DNA of 64,000 nucleotides from Chloropicon primus (Eukaryota > Chlorophyta > Chloropicophyceae > Chloropicales > Chloropicaceae), in contig CP060754.1 of the NCBI GenBank assembly GCA_023205875.1, forward strand, positions 1,178,001-1,242,000, written 5' to 3'. Under the pieces are notes generated by a model. That model was given only the letters and a program-made list of their open reading frames with translations. It searched no databases and had not been told where the DNA came from. Positions 37,001 through 46,600 of this stretch are shown here, in pieces. The translations under genes and the position numbers were made by a program. Every line of letters begins with the position of its first letter. Position 1 is the stretch's first letter.

Positions 37001-37481
37001 GTTCATGGGAGCTATCGTGTACACCTGCGCTGTCATTGTGGTGAACTTGAAGCTCGCCATGAGAACTAGGTATTGGACCTGGATCACCCACTTCTTGACT
37101 TGGGGAAGCATCATTGTCTTCTTCGCCTTCCTTGCTTACGTGAGCTCGATCTGGAAGTCCATGGACCTCTTCCCAGAGCTCTTCGGGGTGGCTACTGTTT
37201 TCTCCCAGCCAACATTCTGGTTGGTGATCTTGCTCGCGGTGGTGATGTGCCTGTGGTTCGACTTGGCGGTCGACTCCATCCACAGGACTTTCTTCCCCAA
37301 CATGCAGCACTTCTTCCAGCAGTTGGAGTTCTTGGGAGGAGGAAAGCAGCCCGTGAGCTCGCTGCAGAGCACGCCTATTCATACCCCAAGGCAATCGAGG
37401 AGCAACTCTCTCGCCCTCAGCGCCGACAGCATGGACTCTGTGCCCAGCTTGCCCTCTGTCATCCAAGTGATCTCCTCCTAG
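34002..37481 (+). CDS. P4-type ATPase, phospholipid flippase
   Basis: 1,159 residues from the first in-frame ATG at 34002; the same frame is open for 109 codons upstream without ATG, so the N-terminus may be longer through a 5' exon. P4-ATPases flip aminophospholipids to the cytosolic leaflet, usually with a CDC50 partner. Marks: TAKYSIISFIPVNLFNQFQR then VANIYFLF (TM1), ETSNLDGETALKLK (the P4 DGET in place of TGES), YVLSDKTGTLTQNVMEF with the phosphorylated Asp, YMADSPDEEALVEG (nucleotide domain), LTGDKLETSLSVA, and IGDGANDAGMIQSAHVGVGI, ending SGREG. ASDFAIAQFRYLSRLLLVHG and ten hydrophobic segments follow. The C-terminal ~60 residues (NSLALSADSMDS) are Ser-rich. Very regular codon choice (AAG, CTC, TTG, GTC) suggests high expression. 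It is intronless within the annotated part. Confidence 0.95.
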   Translation: MKVADANTAGGRSVPIQVTDHTSEHCNNLVRTAKYSIISFIPVNLFNQFQRVANIYFLFIAILQFIPGLSPTHWSTTVAPLVGVLTVNAVKEGYDDYFRHKSDKEVNNREVQVLRGTAFVRKLWKELQVGDIIRIHHSEQAPADIAILSSGHEESIAYVETSNLDGETALKLKTAVFKDASQQDQEINDLTVKVNGAQVTAELPNNDLYRFKGVVRLNDSTEIPLDPNNLILRGSSLKNTNWVMGCVVYAGKDSKILLNMTDAPHKVSQLERHMNVLVAGVFTFLGVVSIVLGIVSNSALAKLRTHWYMESEDKWPSFDPSFINIVVQAIRFIILLNQFIPISLYVTLELVKVIQCYFLNVDRRMYHKDTDTRFMTRTTSLNEELGQIQYVLSDKTGTLTQNVMEFVGCSIAGSVFDANDVASSMVGSDIGSDGGTSTYSKYKKTTGYHSISASKKLKKYIDGIYGDMKASGSLKDPKRIHVDMFLKALVLCNTVTTIDKDIQEQLSSAGKDVGQYMADSPDEEALVEGVSSLGYTLTSRTKDKVQITCPAGKLEFTQLALLGFSSERKRMSAIYKTPEGKIVIVSKGADQVMLPRCKNDNQVITTTKNHLKGMGMSGYRTLCVGYKEISDAEFNEWNTQYHQATLSMENRTAAIEKCAEMIENDLTLLGATAVEDKLQDGVPETISMLLEAGLHVWILTGDKLETSLSVALSSMLLTDIMPVVIFRDDMLIDSDSEVARKKNRELIDSKIDETETYKRNDQKLGLVIEGGALTIMLRPEYQESLLKMCKLCNSVICCRMSPLQKAEVTKLVKDTGSITLAIGDGANDAGMIQSAHVGVGISGREGRAAVLASDFAIAQFRYLSRLLLVHGRWSFLRNREVVLYAFYKNIAYCFPNILLACLTGVSTQPLYSAAFIATHNVCWTSLPTLANATLEQDVNPRTVVNNPDLYKITSEADRKNFFKWTAYWLTSAFWHAMVIFWVPFLAYMNNDGSGKERGMWFMGAIVYTCAVIVVNLKLAMRTRYWTWITHFLTWGSIIVFFAFLAYVSSIWKSMDLFPELFGVATVFSQPTFWLVILLAVVMCLWFDLAVDSIHRTFFPNMQHFFQQLEFLGGGKQPVSSLQSTPIHTPRQSRSNSLALSADSMDSVPSLPSVIQVISS

Positions 37482-37659
37482 GTGGTGCGAGGCAAGGCAT
37501 TGTAAGAATAAAACCAAACAATCACTATAACTATGTAGTTCCGGATAAACTTTTCTAAACCACAACCACAACACACACACATTGCTATTGCCGGGAGTTT
37601 CTGACTCGCGTGGCTGCCTCTCCCTCCTCCTGGCCCCTCCCTCTCTGGATCAGAAAAAA

Positions 37660-38166
37660 ATGGTGAGGCTGTGGCCGTCGGCCAAGTTCTTTCAGTTGGG
37701 AGCTGGGATAGCGACGTGCTACTTCCTCGTGGACGCAACCGAGGAGTTGTCCCTCTTCCTGACCTGTCGGGACACGGTCACTCGCGCGGCCAACGCGAAC
37801 GCGGCCCTCAAGGAGGAGATAGGCGACGTCATCACTCCCGGACAGTACTGGGACTCGAGCTTGAGGACCACGCATCACGGCAACGTTGTGCACAGCACGA
37901 TTCCGGTGAGAGGAGGGAAAGGATCGAGCGACGTCGTTCTCAAGCTGGTCAAATCGAGCAGCGCGTCTTCGGCTCAGCAGGGAGGCAAGTGGCTTAGCGG
38001 CATCTTTGGGGATCGTGACTACTATTGCCCTGGAGAGAACTTGATCTACAACCACCTCGGCCGAGGAGAGTGGAAAGTGCTCGTCCACTACGCAGTCATA
38101 GGAGGGGCAGGATCCCTGCCTAAGCACTTCAATCTCGAGGAAAGGGACGGCAAACAAGGCGATTGA
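37660..38166 (+). CDS. COA1-like small membrane protein
   Basis: 168 residues from the ATG at 37660, preceded by a frame open for 26 codons without ATG. A hydrophobic segment at residues ~9-28 (FFQLGAGIATCYFLVDATEE) follows a short basic start, giving a single-pass topology. The rest has the pattern of the Coa1/TIM21 fold: NAALKEEIGDVITPGQYWDS, VVHSTIPVRGGKGSSDVVLK (the V-x-G-x-K-G strand) and EWKVLVHYAVIGG. Coa1 proteins help cytochrome oxidase assembly in the inner mitochondrial membrane. The identification is by pattern only and moderate. It lies in a tandem plus-strand run: P4-ATPase, this gene, TPR gene. Confidence 0.55.
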   Translation: MVRLWPSAKFFQLGAGIATCYFLVDATEELSLFLTCRDTVTRAANANAALKEEIGDVITPGQYWDSSLRTTHHGNVVHSTIPVRGGKGSSDVVLKLVKSSSASSAQQGGKWLSGIFGDRDYYCPGENLIYNHLGRGEWKVLVHYAVIGGAGSLPKHFNLEERDGKQGD

Positions 38167-38187
38167 TTGCTTTGCGCGTTGTTTGAT

Positions 38188-38189
38188 TC

Positions 38190-38224
<35 letters not shown>
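38188..38224. repeat. (ATTG)n tetranucleotide repeat
   Basis: About eight ATTG units between the COA1-like gene and the TPR gene, ending 15 bp before the TPR ATG. It could tune the 5' leader length. Confidence 0.9.
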
Positions 38225-38238
38225 TGAAGCAAGCCATC

Positions 38239-39735
38239 ATGGCGTCGTCGTCCAGGTTGTGGACGACAGCAAGGGTGGCACTGAGCGCCCTGGCGGCAAG
38301 GGACGCGGGCGGGCGCTTGAACCAGAGCCAGGCCCCCCACGCCTTCCTGCTTCCTGCGATTGGGGGGGTTGCTGGTTTGGGACTGGCTTGCAGCAAGGTG
38401 GTGCACTCGGAAGAGGAGTGCTCTGACTGCGCCAACGAAGGCAGGACGGAGACGACGGTGAACACGCCGAACAAGCACTCGACAGCCAAGTGGCGAGTGT
38501 TCACAGATCGGGCCCGTGATCTTCACCAGCAAGGCAAAATCGAGGAGGCTCGGGCGTTCTTCCAGCGCGCATTGGAGGAGGCGGAAAAGGGCTTCGGCCC
38601 CGAGGACGAGCACCTCGCGGCCAGCTATCAAAACTTGGCTGAGCTGCTGAGGATCAACAGGGAGTTCGAGGAGGCGGAGGCTCTGTACCAGAAAGCTATC
38701 GCGTTGCTGGAGAGCAAGTCCAAGAAGAGAGCTGCACGCTCCCCCGAGGCCAGCAAATTCGAAAGGAACAACTTCATCAGCGAACCTGTGCGGCAGAAGG
38801 CCTTGGCGACCACGGTAGACCACCTTTGCGGCATTTACCTCCAAATGCAGCCAAAGAAACTCGAGGACGCAAGGGACTGCTACCAGAAGGCCTTGAAGCT
38901 CAAGCTAGAAGCTTTTGGTGGCCACCACATCGAGGTCGCAAACACTCTTGCGCGGGCTGCCCAAGTGAGCGAGCTCCAGGGTAGGCACCGCCAGGCCATC
39001 GATTTGATGGGCCAATCCGTGGATTGCTTGCTAAAGAACCAAGGGAACGAAGACGAGAGTGGGAGGACGATATTGAATGACTCTGTGATGAAGCTGTTCC
39101 GGGTGAGGACCCTCCAGCTGGCGAACTTGCTTCTCAGGCAGGAGTCCGAGTCCGAGACTCGCGAGGCGGAGGAAGTGCTGAGGAGATTAATCAATCTGAC
39201 CATGCAGAGCGGGGGGCAGGGCGAAGAGGAGGCTTCCTGCGACGAGAACGACTTGATCGGCCGTGACCCGCAAGTGTGCAACCTTTTCTGCCAGGCACTG
39301 GTGGCCTCGCGAGATCCAGGAAGATGCGAGAAAGCTGTGGCATTGCTCGAGCCGCTCAAGGATCGGCTGTTGAGCGCAAAGGCGAGCTCCCTGCAGAAGG
39401 ACCTCTCGGAATGCGCTATAAGCAGGCACCTGGGAGAGGCCTACTTGTGCTTGGGAAGGGAGGAGGAGCTGAAGAGCCTCAATCTCGAAGATGTAGAGCA
39501 AAGGATTTTTGCGCTGTGGGATGACCTCCGGCGGGGGAAGCAGGGGCTACCGAAGAGACTCCTGGCTCCGGTGACGTTCGAGCTACTTGGGCTTTTGGGG
39601 GTTTCCTCCCGAGTGGCCAGCGATCCTGCGCGGAAGCGAGAAATTTTGGGAATTGTAGAAAAGATTGTAGCGTCCTCTGGTAACAATTCTGACGTTGAAA
39701 AGGTTGCCACGAAAGTAAAAGCAAGTATGCCATGA
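38239..39735 (+). CDS. TPR protein, probably organelle-targeted
   Basis: Intronless, 498 residues. The first ~30 residues (MASSSRLWTTARVALSALAA) are Ser/Arg/Ala-rich without acids and resemble a mitochondrial presequence, followed by a short hydrophobic stretch AIGGVAGLGLACSKV. From residue ~85 on there are tetratricopeptide repeats of the kinesin-light-chain type: DRARDLHQQGKIEEARAFFQ, ASYQNLAELLRINREFEEAE (then ALYQKAIALLE), DARDCYQKALKLKLEAFGGH, and IEVANTLARAAQVSELQGRH. The C-terminal 200 residues are helical without a clear repeat. The specific role is unknown; TTC19-like and plant organelle TPR proteins have this layout. It is convergent with ARMC2 (57 bp gap). Confidence 0.75.
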   Translation: MASSSRLWTTARVALSALAARDAGGRLNQSQAPHAFLLPAIGGVAGLGLACSKVVHSEEECSDCANEGRTETTVNTPNKHSTAKWRVFTDRARDLHQQGKIEEARAFFQRALEEAEKGFGPEDEHLAASYQNLAELLRINREFEEAEALYQKAIALLESKSKKRAARSPEASKFERNNFISEPVRQKALATTVDHLCGIYLQMQPKKLEDARDCYQKALKLKLEAFGGHHIEVANTLARAAQVSELQGRHRQAIDLMGQSVDCLLKNQGNEDESGRTILNDSVMKLFRVRTLQLANLLLRQESESETREAEEVLRRLINLTMQSGGQGEEEASCDENDLIGRDPQVCNLFCQALVASRDPGRCEKAVALLEPLKDRLLSAKASSLQKDLSECAISRHLGEAYLCLGREEELKSLNLEDVEQRIFALWDDLRRGKQGLPKRLLAPVTFELLGLLGVSSRVASDPARKREILGIVEKIVASSGNNSDVEKVATKVKASMP

Positions 39736-39792
39736 TCGCATTACTTGGCAGGCTATTTCTTTATTCGTATATTTATATGTACACACACGTCT

Positions 39793-42560
39793 TCATGTCG
39801 TATTTTCGGTGAAGCTCTGGATCAGGTTCTGAGCCACACTCCAGGAGTCACCCCCAATGCCCCTGCCCTTCAGGTCATTCAGCGTCTCGGAGAGCTCAAC
39901 GAATCTGACTGTGTTGTCGTCCGAGTAAGGGATTTCCCACGTCTTCTGAGCGTGCCTGGCGTTGAAGAGCGCCTTGCAAGCGGGGGAAATGTACCTGCTG
40001 GCTTCGCTGTCATTCTCGCTGGTCAGCCTCTCCAAAACATCAATGATCTTTGACTCTATCTGCTGACCAATGATCGCAGTCTCCTTCGTTGCGCTGGAAA
40101 ACAAGTTTATCAGAGGCCCCACCGCAGCACAAGCGACGCCCAAATGGACGTGGCTCAACAAGTACGCCAGTTTCTCTATGATGTACTCCCTGTGCATGAA
40201 CTCCCTGCATTCTGGTATCCTCGAGTAGTTGCTGAAGATTCTCGTCGCTTGGATGGCGATCTCGATGTTTTCCGAGAAGAGGTATGGCACCGCGTGCAGC
40301 AGAATTCTCTCGCGCATCTTGAGCACGTGGTTCTCCCCCTCCTCGCCCTGGTAATACGAAATGTTGGCCACGACCGAGATGACGTTGAGGATGAGCTCCT
40401 CGTCGTTCTGCACCGTGCTGCAGGATATGAGGTACTGAAGGCTGTCCGCCAGCTCTTCGCTCTCCGCGAAAATGCGACCATTCTCCGGCAGCATGGAAAG
40501 GTTAGCGACGATGCAGAGGACCTTTGACAGCACGTCCGCGATGACGTCTTTCGTCAATGGCTCGCTGGTCTCCCTCATAGTCTCCATGCTGTCGATCTCC
40601 TTTTCGTTCCTGCCCAGCTCTTGCACTAACCGAACTTTCTCCCTGGACGGACTAGCGGTCGCTTGCAGCTTCTTTGAATACACCGTGACGATCGAGATGA
40701 GAATCTTCTGAGCCTCGAACCTCGAGCAGAGGATCTCTTGGGCCCGCTGGTTGTACATCGTGATGCTCCCTAACGCAAACAGGGCTCGGATCATGACATC
40801 GTAGTGCAGCTGATAGAGCTTGATCACTTCCATGAGAGCTTGCAGGGTCAAGTCATTCTCGCCCACGAACTCCGACCACGGCTCGTCCACGGTGAGCTTG
40901 GAGAAGATCCTCGTGATGTTGAACGTGAGCTCGTGATGGTGGATGTACAGCACCAACAACTTTGCGAGGCAAGCGTGCATCAAATCGTCGCTGAACAGCT
41001 TGAGGACTGTGCCCGTCGGGAGCATCGTGCGAATGAGTGAGGTCAGCTGCACGCACAGCTGGGCCCACTTATCCTTCGACTCCACGCTCATCCCTTGGTT
41101 CAGGAGGTGCACATTGCATGCGGTCTCCAGCGCGTCGAAGAATATCTGCATCGCGCCGCTTCGGATGAAGGCCTTCTGGTTCCCCTCGTCGTTGCAGATG
41201 TTCTTGAGGATTCCCGCAACGAACACCAAGACCTCGAGGGGGTACCTGATGCCCTCCCCGTTCTTCATCCTGGTGATCGACCTGAGGTAGTTTATCAGGG
41301 GAGGTATCACCCGCTCTCTCCGGAAGGCGCTGTCGTTCTGAGGCCTCTTGGACAGGTAGAACAGAGACTGGAGGGACGGCCTCAAGGCGAAGCTCGTTTC
41401 GTTTCCCATGCAAAGCTTCAAATTGATGCACGCGGTCTTGAGGAAAAGCGTTACTTCTGGCTCGAGCACCGTCTCCCTGTTCATCACGTGCATCGTGCTC
41501 CTCAGGATCGCTTCCATGATCGCCACGTTGGACCCCTTGTCGTCCGAGAACACAGTCGAATCGGATTTCAGCCAGACCGTCCACTCCAACTGATTCATGC
41601 CTTGGTCCACGAGGGAGTGAAGCTTGTCACACTCCTGGAGCAAGTTGTCGATTTGGCTCGCGCGGAGATCGCCTAGAACCGCGAGGGTGGACTCGACCCG
41701 CTCCCTCCACGTAACGAACTTTTCGTCCTCGTTGGTCTCGTTGGTCTTGGCCTGAGCCGCCGAGCCGACATCGGTGTACCTTCCTATGACCTCGAACTCC
41801 GGCGCAGCGCTTCTCTTGCCCTCCAGCGAGGCGCCCGAGGTCTGGTAGCTCCGGGCGCTCTTGGGTCGAGTCCGGCCCGACACCGGTCGCCTGGCGGTCC
41901 TCGCCCTCGTGCTCGCAGTCTTCGGCCTCGTGGGATGCAACCCCGAATCTTGGGACGAGAAGGAAGATTCCTCCCCCAGTGATGACCTGCTTCCTTCCCT
42001 TGGGTGCTGGTCCTTGGGCCTGCCCTGCGTCTTCCCGCCGATCAAAAGCTTCTCCCTTTGTATGTTGCTCTCGTTCTCCCTCTCCTGGATCGACTTTGGG
42101 CTCAGCTTCCTTCTTATGGGCCTCAGCCTCGCCGGCTTCGACCTCGAGACATGCTGACTGCCCTCACGAGAGAACACTCTGCCAAGATCAATGAGAGAGA
42201 GAGAGAGGGAAGAGGAAGAGGAAGAGGAAGAGAGTCAGAGGAGGAACGAACGGCGCGCACTCCTCCTTCTATGCCGTGTGTAGCACTTACGATCTGTTGT
42301 GGGACGACTTTGGCCTGTCGTGGTACTGGTCGATGGAGAACAAGCTCCTGGAAGTGTTCGGAGTCACAGGCCTGTATATCTCCCTCACGGATTCCCTGGT
42401 AGCCAAACCGTCAGTCAAAAAGTCCCAAGTCGTAGACAAGAGTAGCACGTTGTCAGCTCAAATCGTCTAATCTCGCGGAAGCCTTCGTGGAATGAAGCGT
42501 CCAAGCGCTGCAGCTTAAACGAAAAACTTTCTCCTACCTCGCCGCTCGGAGCGTCTGCAT
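39793..42560 (-). CDS. ARMC2: ARMC2, armadillo-repeat flagellar assembly protein (3 exons)
   Basis: The big exon (42178-39793) has no ATG in its first 200 codons. I extend it with exon 2 (42395-42291) and a 23-bp first coding exon (42560-42538). Both introns are GT-AG and phases match, giving 837 residues. The spliced start MQTLRAARESVREIYRPVTP fits the conserved N-terminal helix of ARMC2 (pattern REARxALRSVxTxRPFTP in animals). Residues ~60-190 are disordered and basic. From ~200 to the end are armadillo repeats, including LTFNITRIFSKLTVDEPW and ELILNVISVVANISYYQGEE, both signature runs of ARMC2 (NxARIFSKLT, INATATINNLSYYQ). ARMC2 is needed for sperm flagella in mammals and acts as an IFT adaptor for radial spokes in Chlamydomonas. 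It implies a flagellate stage. Its 5' end lies in a 1-kb divergent region with the receptor gene. Confidence 0.88.
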
Positions 42561-43618
42561 GACAGAGCTCTGCCTTCTCCCAAGCATGGGATCCAAGTCG
42601 TCTTTCTCCTGGTTCATGATTGCCTTTGGACGAAGAAAGAACAAGACCAATGAAGACAAAGGACAAAAGGAAAGACAAAGGTGAACCACCTCTCCTTCAC
42701 CGACCGAAGCGACCCAATCAATCAATCGATGGGTTCCCTTATCAATCCATCCATCCAAGGCTCTGCCTTGCGCCCATCTGCGTCGTCCAAGACCGAAGAC
42801 GAAGAAGACGAAGCTCTTTGGGTTCTTGTTCTGTCATTCAATTCAAGCAAGCGGGAAAAAACAAGAAAAGAGGAAAGAAAACGAAGCTCCATTCCATTCC
42901 ACAAGAGAACTTCCACTTCCCTTGGGTTGGATTGACTTTCCCTTCCGGACGTCCTTTCCGTCTTGCCTTGTCAAGGAGAGAAGTACCTTTCCCTCCGGAG
43001 TTGGGCAGTGGAGCAACAAGTGTGACAAATGTGATGCACGTGCACGTTCTCTCTCCCTCCTCTCCCTCTCCCTCTCCCTCTCTCTCTCTCTCTCTCCCGC
43101 CCTGAACATATGTCATTGCGCTTCTACTTTAGGTTTCAGGAATAGTCTGACTCCAGGGAGGCGGGAGAGAGGGCAACGAGGACGAGAGCGAGAACGAGGA
43201 CAACGAGGACGGAGGTGTTGAACAAGGTGGGGGGCTTGGACAGGACGAAGGTTCAGGTCTCTCTCTTTCGAAAGAGCCTTCGCTCGAAACGAGGGACGCT
43301 GTGGGGAGGTTTTGAGAGAGGGAAGGAGAGGAAGCCACGGACCCCACCACCTTGAAGCCATCCATTCTCGTGGAAGAGTGGGAGAAGGTGTGAGGCCCAG
43401 CCGAAGACAACGAACGAGGGCGGAGCACAAAGATCGAGGCAAGGAGGCGTCCAAGACCAAGCCTTTGTCCCAACGCCGCTTCACGCCTTTGAGAGAAGCA
43501 GACTCTCCTCTCCAACCCGTGTTGGCAGTCGATGAAAGCTGATTGGGTACTTGAGCTTTGTTAACGCGGAAGTGTTTGAGTTTGGGAGCGTGTGCTTGTG
43601 CGAGGATAGAGACCCGGC
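42561..43618. other. Divergent intergenic region between ARMC2 and the PstS-7TM receptor gene
   Basis: No gene is supported in this 1,058-bp stretch. It includes CTCTCC-rich tracts at 43050-43097 and GAGACG/ACGAGG-rich sequence at 43150-43215. One strong promoter-element copy lies at 43247-43290. The plus-strand 5' UTR of the receptor probably starts after 43290. Confidence 0.55.
43247..43290 (-). promoter_or_regulatory. Divergent-promoter element, copy 9 (ARMC2/receptor)
   Basis: On the minus strand: GTTTCGAGCGAAGGCTC, TTTCGAAAGAGAGAGACC, TGAACCTTCG. The 5' two-thirds is identical to the consensus. It is 330 bp upstream of the receptor ATG and about 690 bp from ARMC2. Confidence 0.75.
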
Positions 43619-46600
43619 ATGATCATCACGCGAGGACGCGCCCTCCGAACCTCTGGAGCGTATCTTGCAGTCATTAGCGTAGCTGCGTTTGTTTTGTTGC
43701 TCTCCTGCCTGGAGTGCTCCGCAAAACAAAAAGAGAGTCTCGGTGATACGGTCAAGCTGGTCGGCGTAGGAGACTGTGATGCAGAGCATTCCATTCGGAC
43801 GGCCGCGGTGCTGTACAAGCAAAGCCTTAAGCCAAAGTACGACCCGTACGGAATGAGGAAGTTGCCACACAAAGATGTCGATATTTTTTTCTTCAACACA
43901 GACGCCGCGAACGCGGCTTGCCAGCTGAAACATCGTGGCCAAGGCTGCGAGGCTAAGGTCGGTTATGACATGCTGAAAGGAGCTGATTTCATTTGCACGG
44001 AAGAGGATGGAATAGCGCTCACGCAGTTTGACGTGAGCTCGTTTTCTACCCCCATGTTCATTACAGGCGTAGTGCCTGTTTTTAACATCAGGGGCGTTGG
44101 GGGGGAAGCGCTGAAGCTGCGGACGGACGTTCTGTCTCGCATTTTCAGAGGAAACATCACAGCGTGGGATGACCCGGCGATCCTTGCAACAAACTCTGGC
44201 GTGGCGACGACACTCCTGGGAATGAAAGACAGGAACATCAAAGTTGTTGTTCGAGGGGATGATACAGCTTCGACACTAGTGTGGAAGAGAGCTTTGAGCA
44301 GTTTTGATAGTGAATTCGAGGCACAAATTGGTATCAGCTCTACTTCTGACTGGAACGGGGTGGAAGCCATCCGACGCGCCAAATCCTCTGGCGTGGCTAA
44401 AGCAGTCGTGGCCGAAGAGGGTTCCATAGGTTATGCCAGCACGCTGATAGCAGAAGAGTATAACTTGACCTCAGCGCTCCTCATTGACACGGAGACGGGA
44501 AGTGTACTCTTTCCCGGCCCTGCGAAAGTATACTCAACTGCACTGGTCAAAATGCTCTACGGTGAGAAGGATATCGGGGAGCAGGAAAGACTAAAACCAT
44601 TCAATAACCCGTGGCCTATGGCGACAATTTCAACCCTCACCGTTCAGCTAGGCAACGGGGCCCCACTGAGGGAAGGCGCAACTTGCCAGAACGTCGTGGA
44701 ATCCTTTGACTTTGTGACGTGGTTACTCAGCGAGCCTATCATGTCAAGATACTCGGGATCGAGCTTCGTCACTATTGAATTGGTGAAAAAACTCCAAGAG
44801 AGATTCGCGTTCAACCTGGGTGATGGTATGAAGCTCTGCAATGTGACCGCGGTCTTAGCTCCTTCCGCCGCGAAGGAATCCTATGACCTGAAGCTTACAG
44901 TCCAAAGGTCCATAGAGGATGTCGTTCTGAGTCACAGCGATTGGACTGGAGCTGATTTCTCGGTGAAGATCAGCACGGCGGATGAGTGCTATTTCAACGC
45001 ATCGGCGTATAAGGAAAGGGACGTGGATATGTACATTGGGATGACTGAGCCCAGAACTTCCAGACGCGTCTATGAAGACGTAGAAAAGGTGCTGGACACC
45101 ACAGATTCGGTCTACACAAGGGATCCAGAAAGCGCGGGGGACTACATTGCTTTTCCGTATGGAACAATCGGCTATGGGATTGAGTACAACCTTCCGGGAT
45201 ACTCTGAGAAACTGTATTTGACGAAAGAGATGCAGAATGAGATCTTTTTCAAGTTCATCAAGTACTGGAATGATCCGAAACTCGTGGCGTTGAACCCGGG
45301 ACTCGAGCAGATTTCTGAAGAGATCCAAGTGTTCATTTCCACCATGCATGTGCAATGCTATGTGGACCAAAGCGACGACGTGAACTTGGGTGTCCGAATG
45401 CTGTATGTGACAGCCTTGGAGAACGAACGCCTTGGAGAGGCGATAAAGGTTGTCGAAGAAGGGAAAGAAAGTGCTTACGTAAAGGAAACCAACTTCTCGG
45501 TGACAATAGCAACTTGGCCACGCATAGACGAGTTATTGGAAGGTGAAAGACACTTTGCTCGAGAATATGAATGTGAGGGTGAAAGCGAAGTCGAAAGCGA
45601 CTTTTGGCGTACAGATGCCAAGGTGTTGTGTCACGGTTTCATCTTTTTCCAAGTCAACTTGTACGCAAGAAGACACTTTGCTCCAGCAGGGACAGATGAA
45701 ATTGCTATGAAGCGATCGTGTGCCAGGGCAAAAGATACCATCATTCTCACCAAGTCCCTGTTGGCGACGAACGCTGCTAATACATTATCGATGAGCCTTC
45801 CTTATGCGCAGGATGCTGTACGTGAACACAACTGGGCGAATTTGGCATCGATCACGTGTGGTGCTCAAACTTCGGCAGCTTGCGGTGGTGAACTTGCAAA
45901 TGGTTTTGAGGCGTGTTCCTACGAAAGACATTGTACCCAATCTTACAAGATAGAAGAATGTGCCACGAACTTGAGACCAAAACAGAAAGTAACTTTCTTT
46001 TGGACCGATGGCGAAGGGGGTGTGTGCCCAGGAAAGACCGATGTAGAGAGTATACACGTGACCTGCGAGCACATCCCATCTCTATCCACCTTAGCGCTTG
46101 TCCTCAAATCCTTAACTGCTTTCTTCGTCTGGTTTCAAGGGTTAGCATTCTTTGTTTCCGTGAGGTACAGGAGACACCTGTTCATGATTGCAGGACAGCC
46201 TCTCTTCAACTGCCTCATGATCGTCGGGAACATCCTTTGTTTGCTTTATGTACCCTTGTCTGTTGGGACGAAGCAAGAGGGTGAGACTGCTTTCTATAGC
46301 TGTTACCTGAGACATGCCGTGCTCAGTGTAGGCTGGGTCATGAGCAATACCGCCATGGTGTGCAAAGCCTTTAGGATCTACACAATCTTCACAAACAAAG
46401 AGTTGTTTCCAACGAAGCTGGTGGGAAAGGATTTGCTGAAGTATTTTTCTATTCCGGTTCTTGCAGATGTGGCCTTCATTATTTTGGCCCACTTCATTTG
46501 TGATCCCTCCGCGACCACGGCGGTGACAGTCGTCCATGAGAAGGGCATCTATGAGCTCAATGAATGCAACGGGTACAGTCCAGTGGCGGTTTCATTGACT

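Noticed and set aside
34068-37580. 1,170-codon minus-strand open frame
   Set aside because: Exact antisense of the P4-ATPase; explained by avoidance of TTA, CTA and TCA codons in the real gene.
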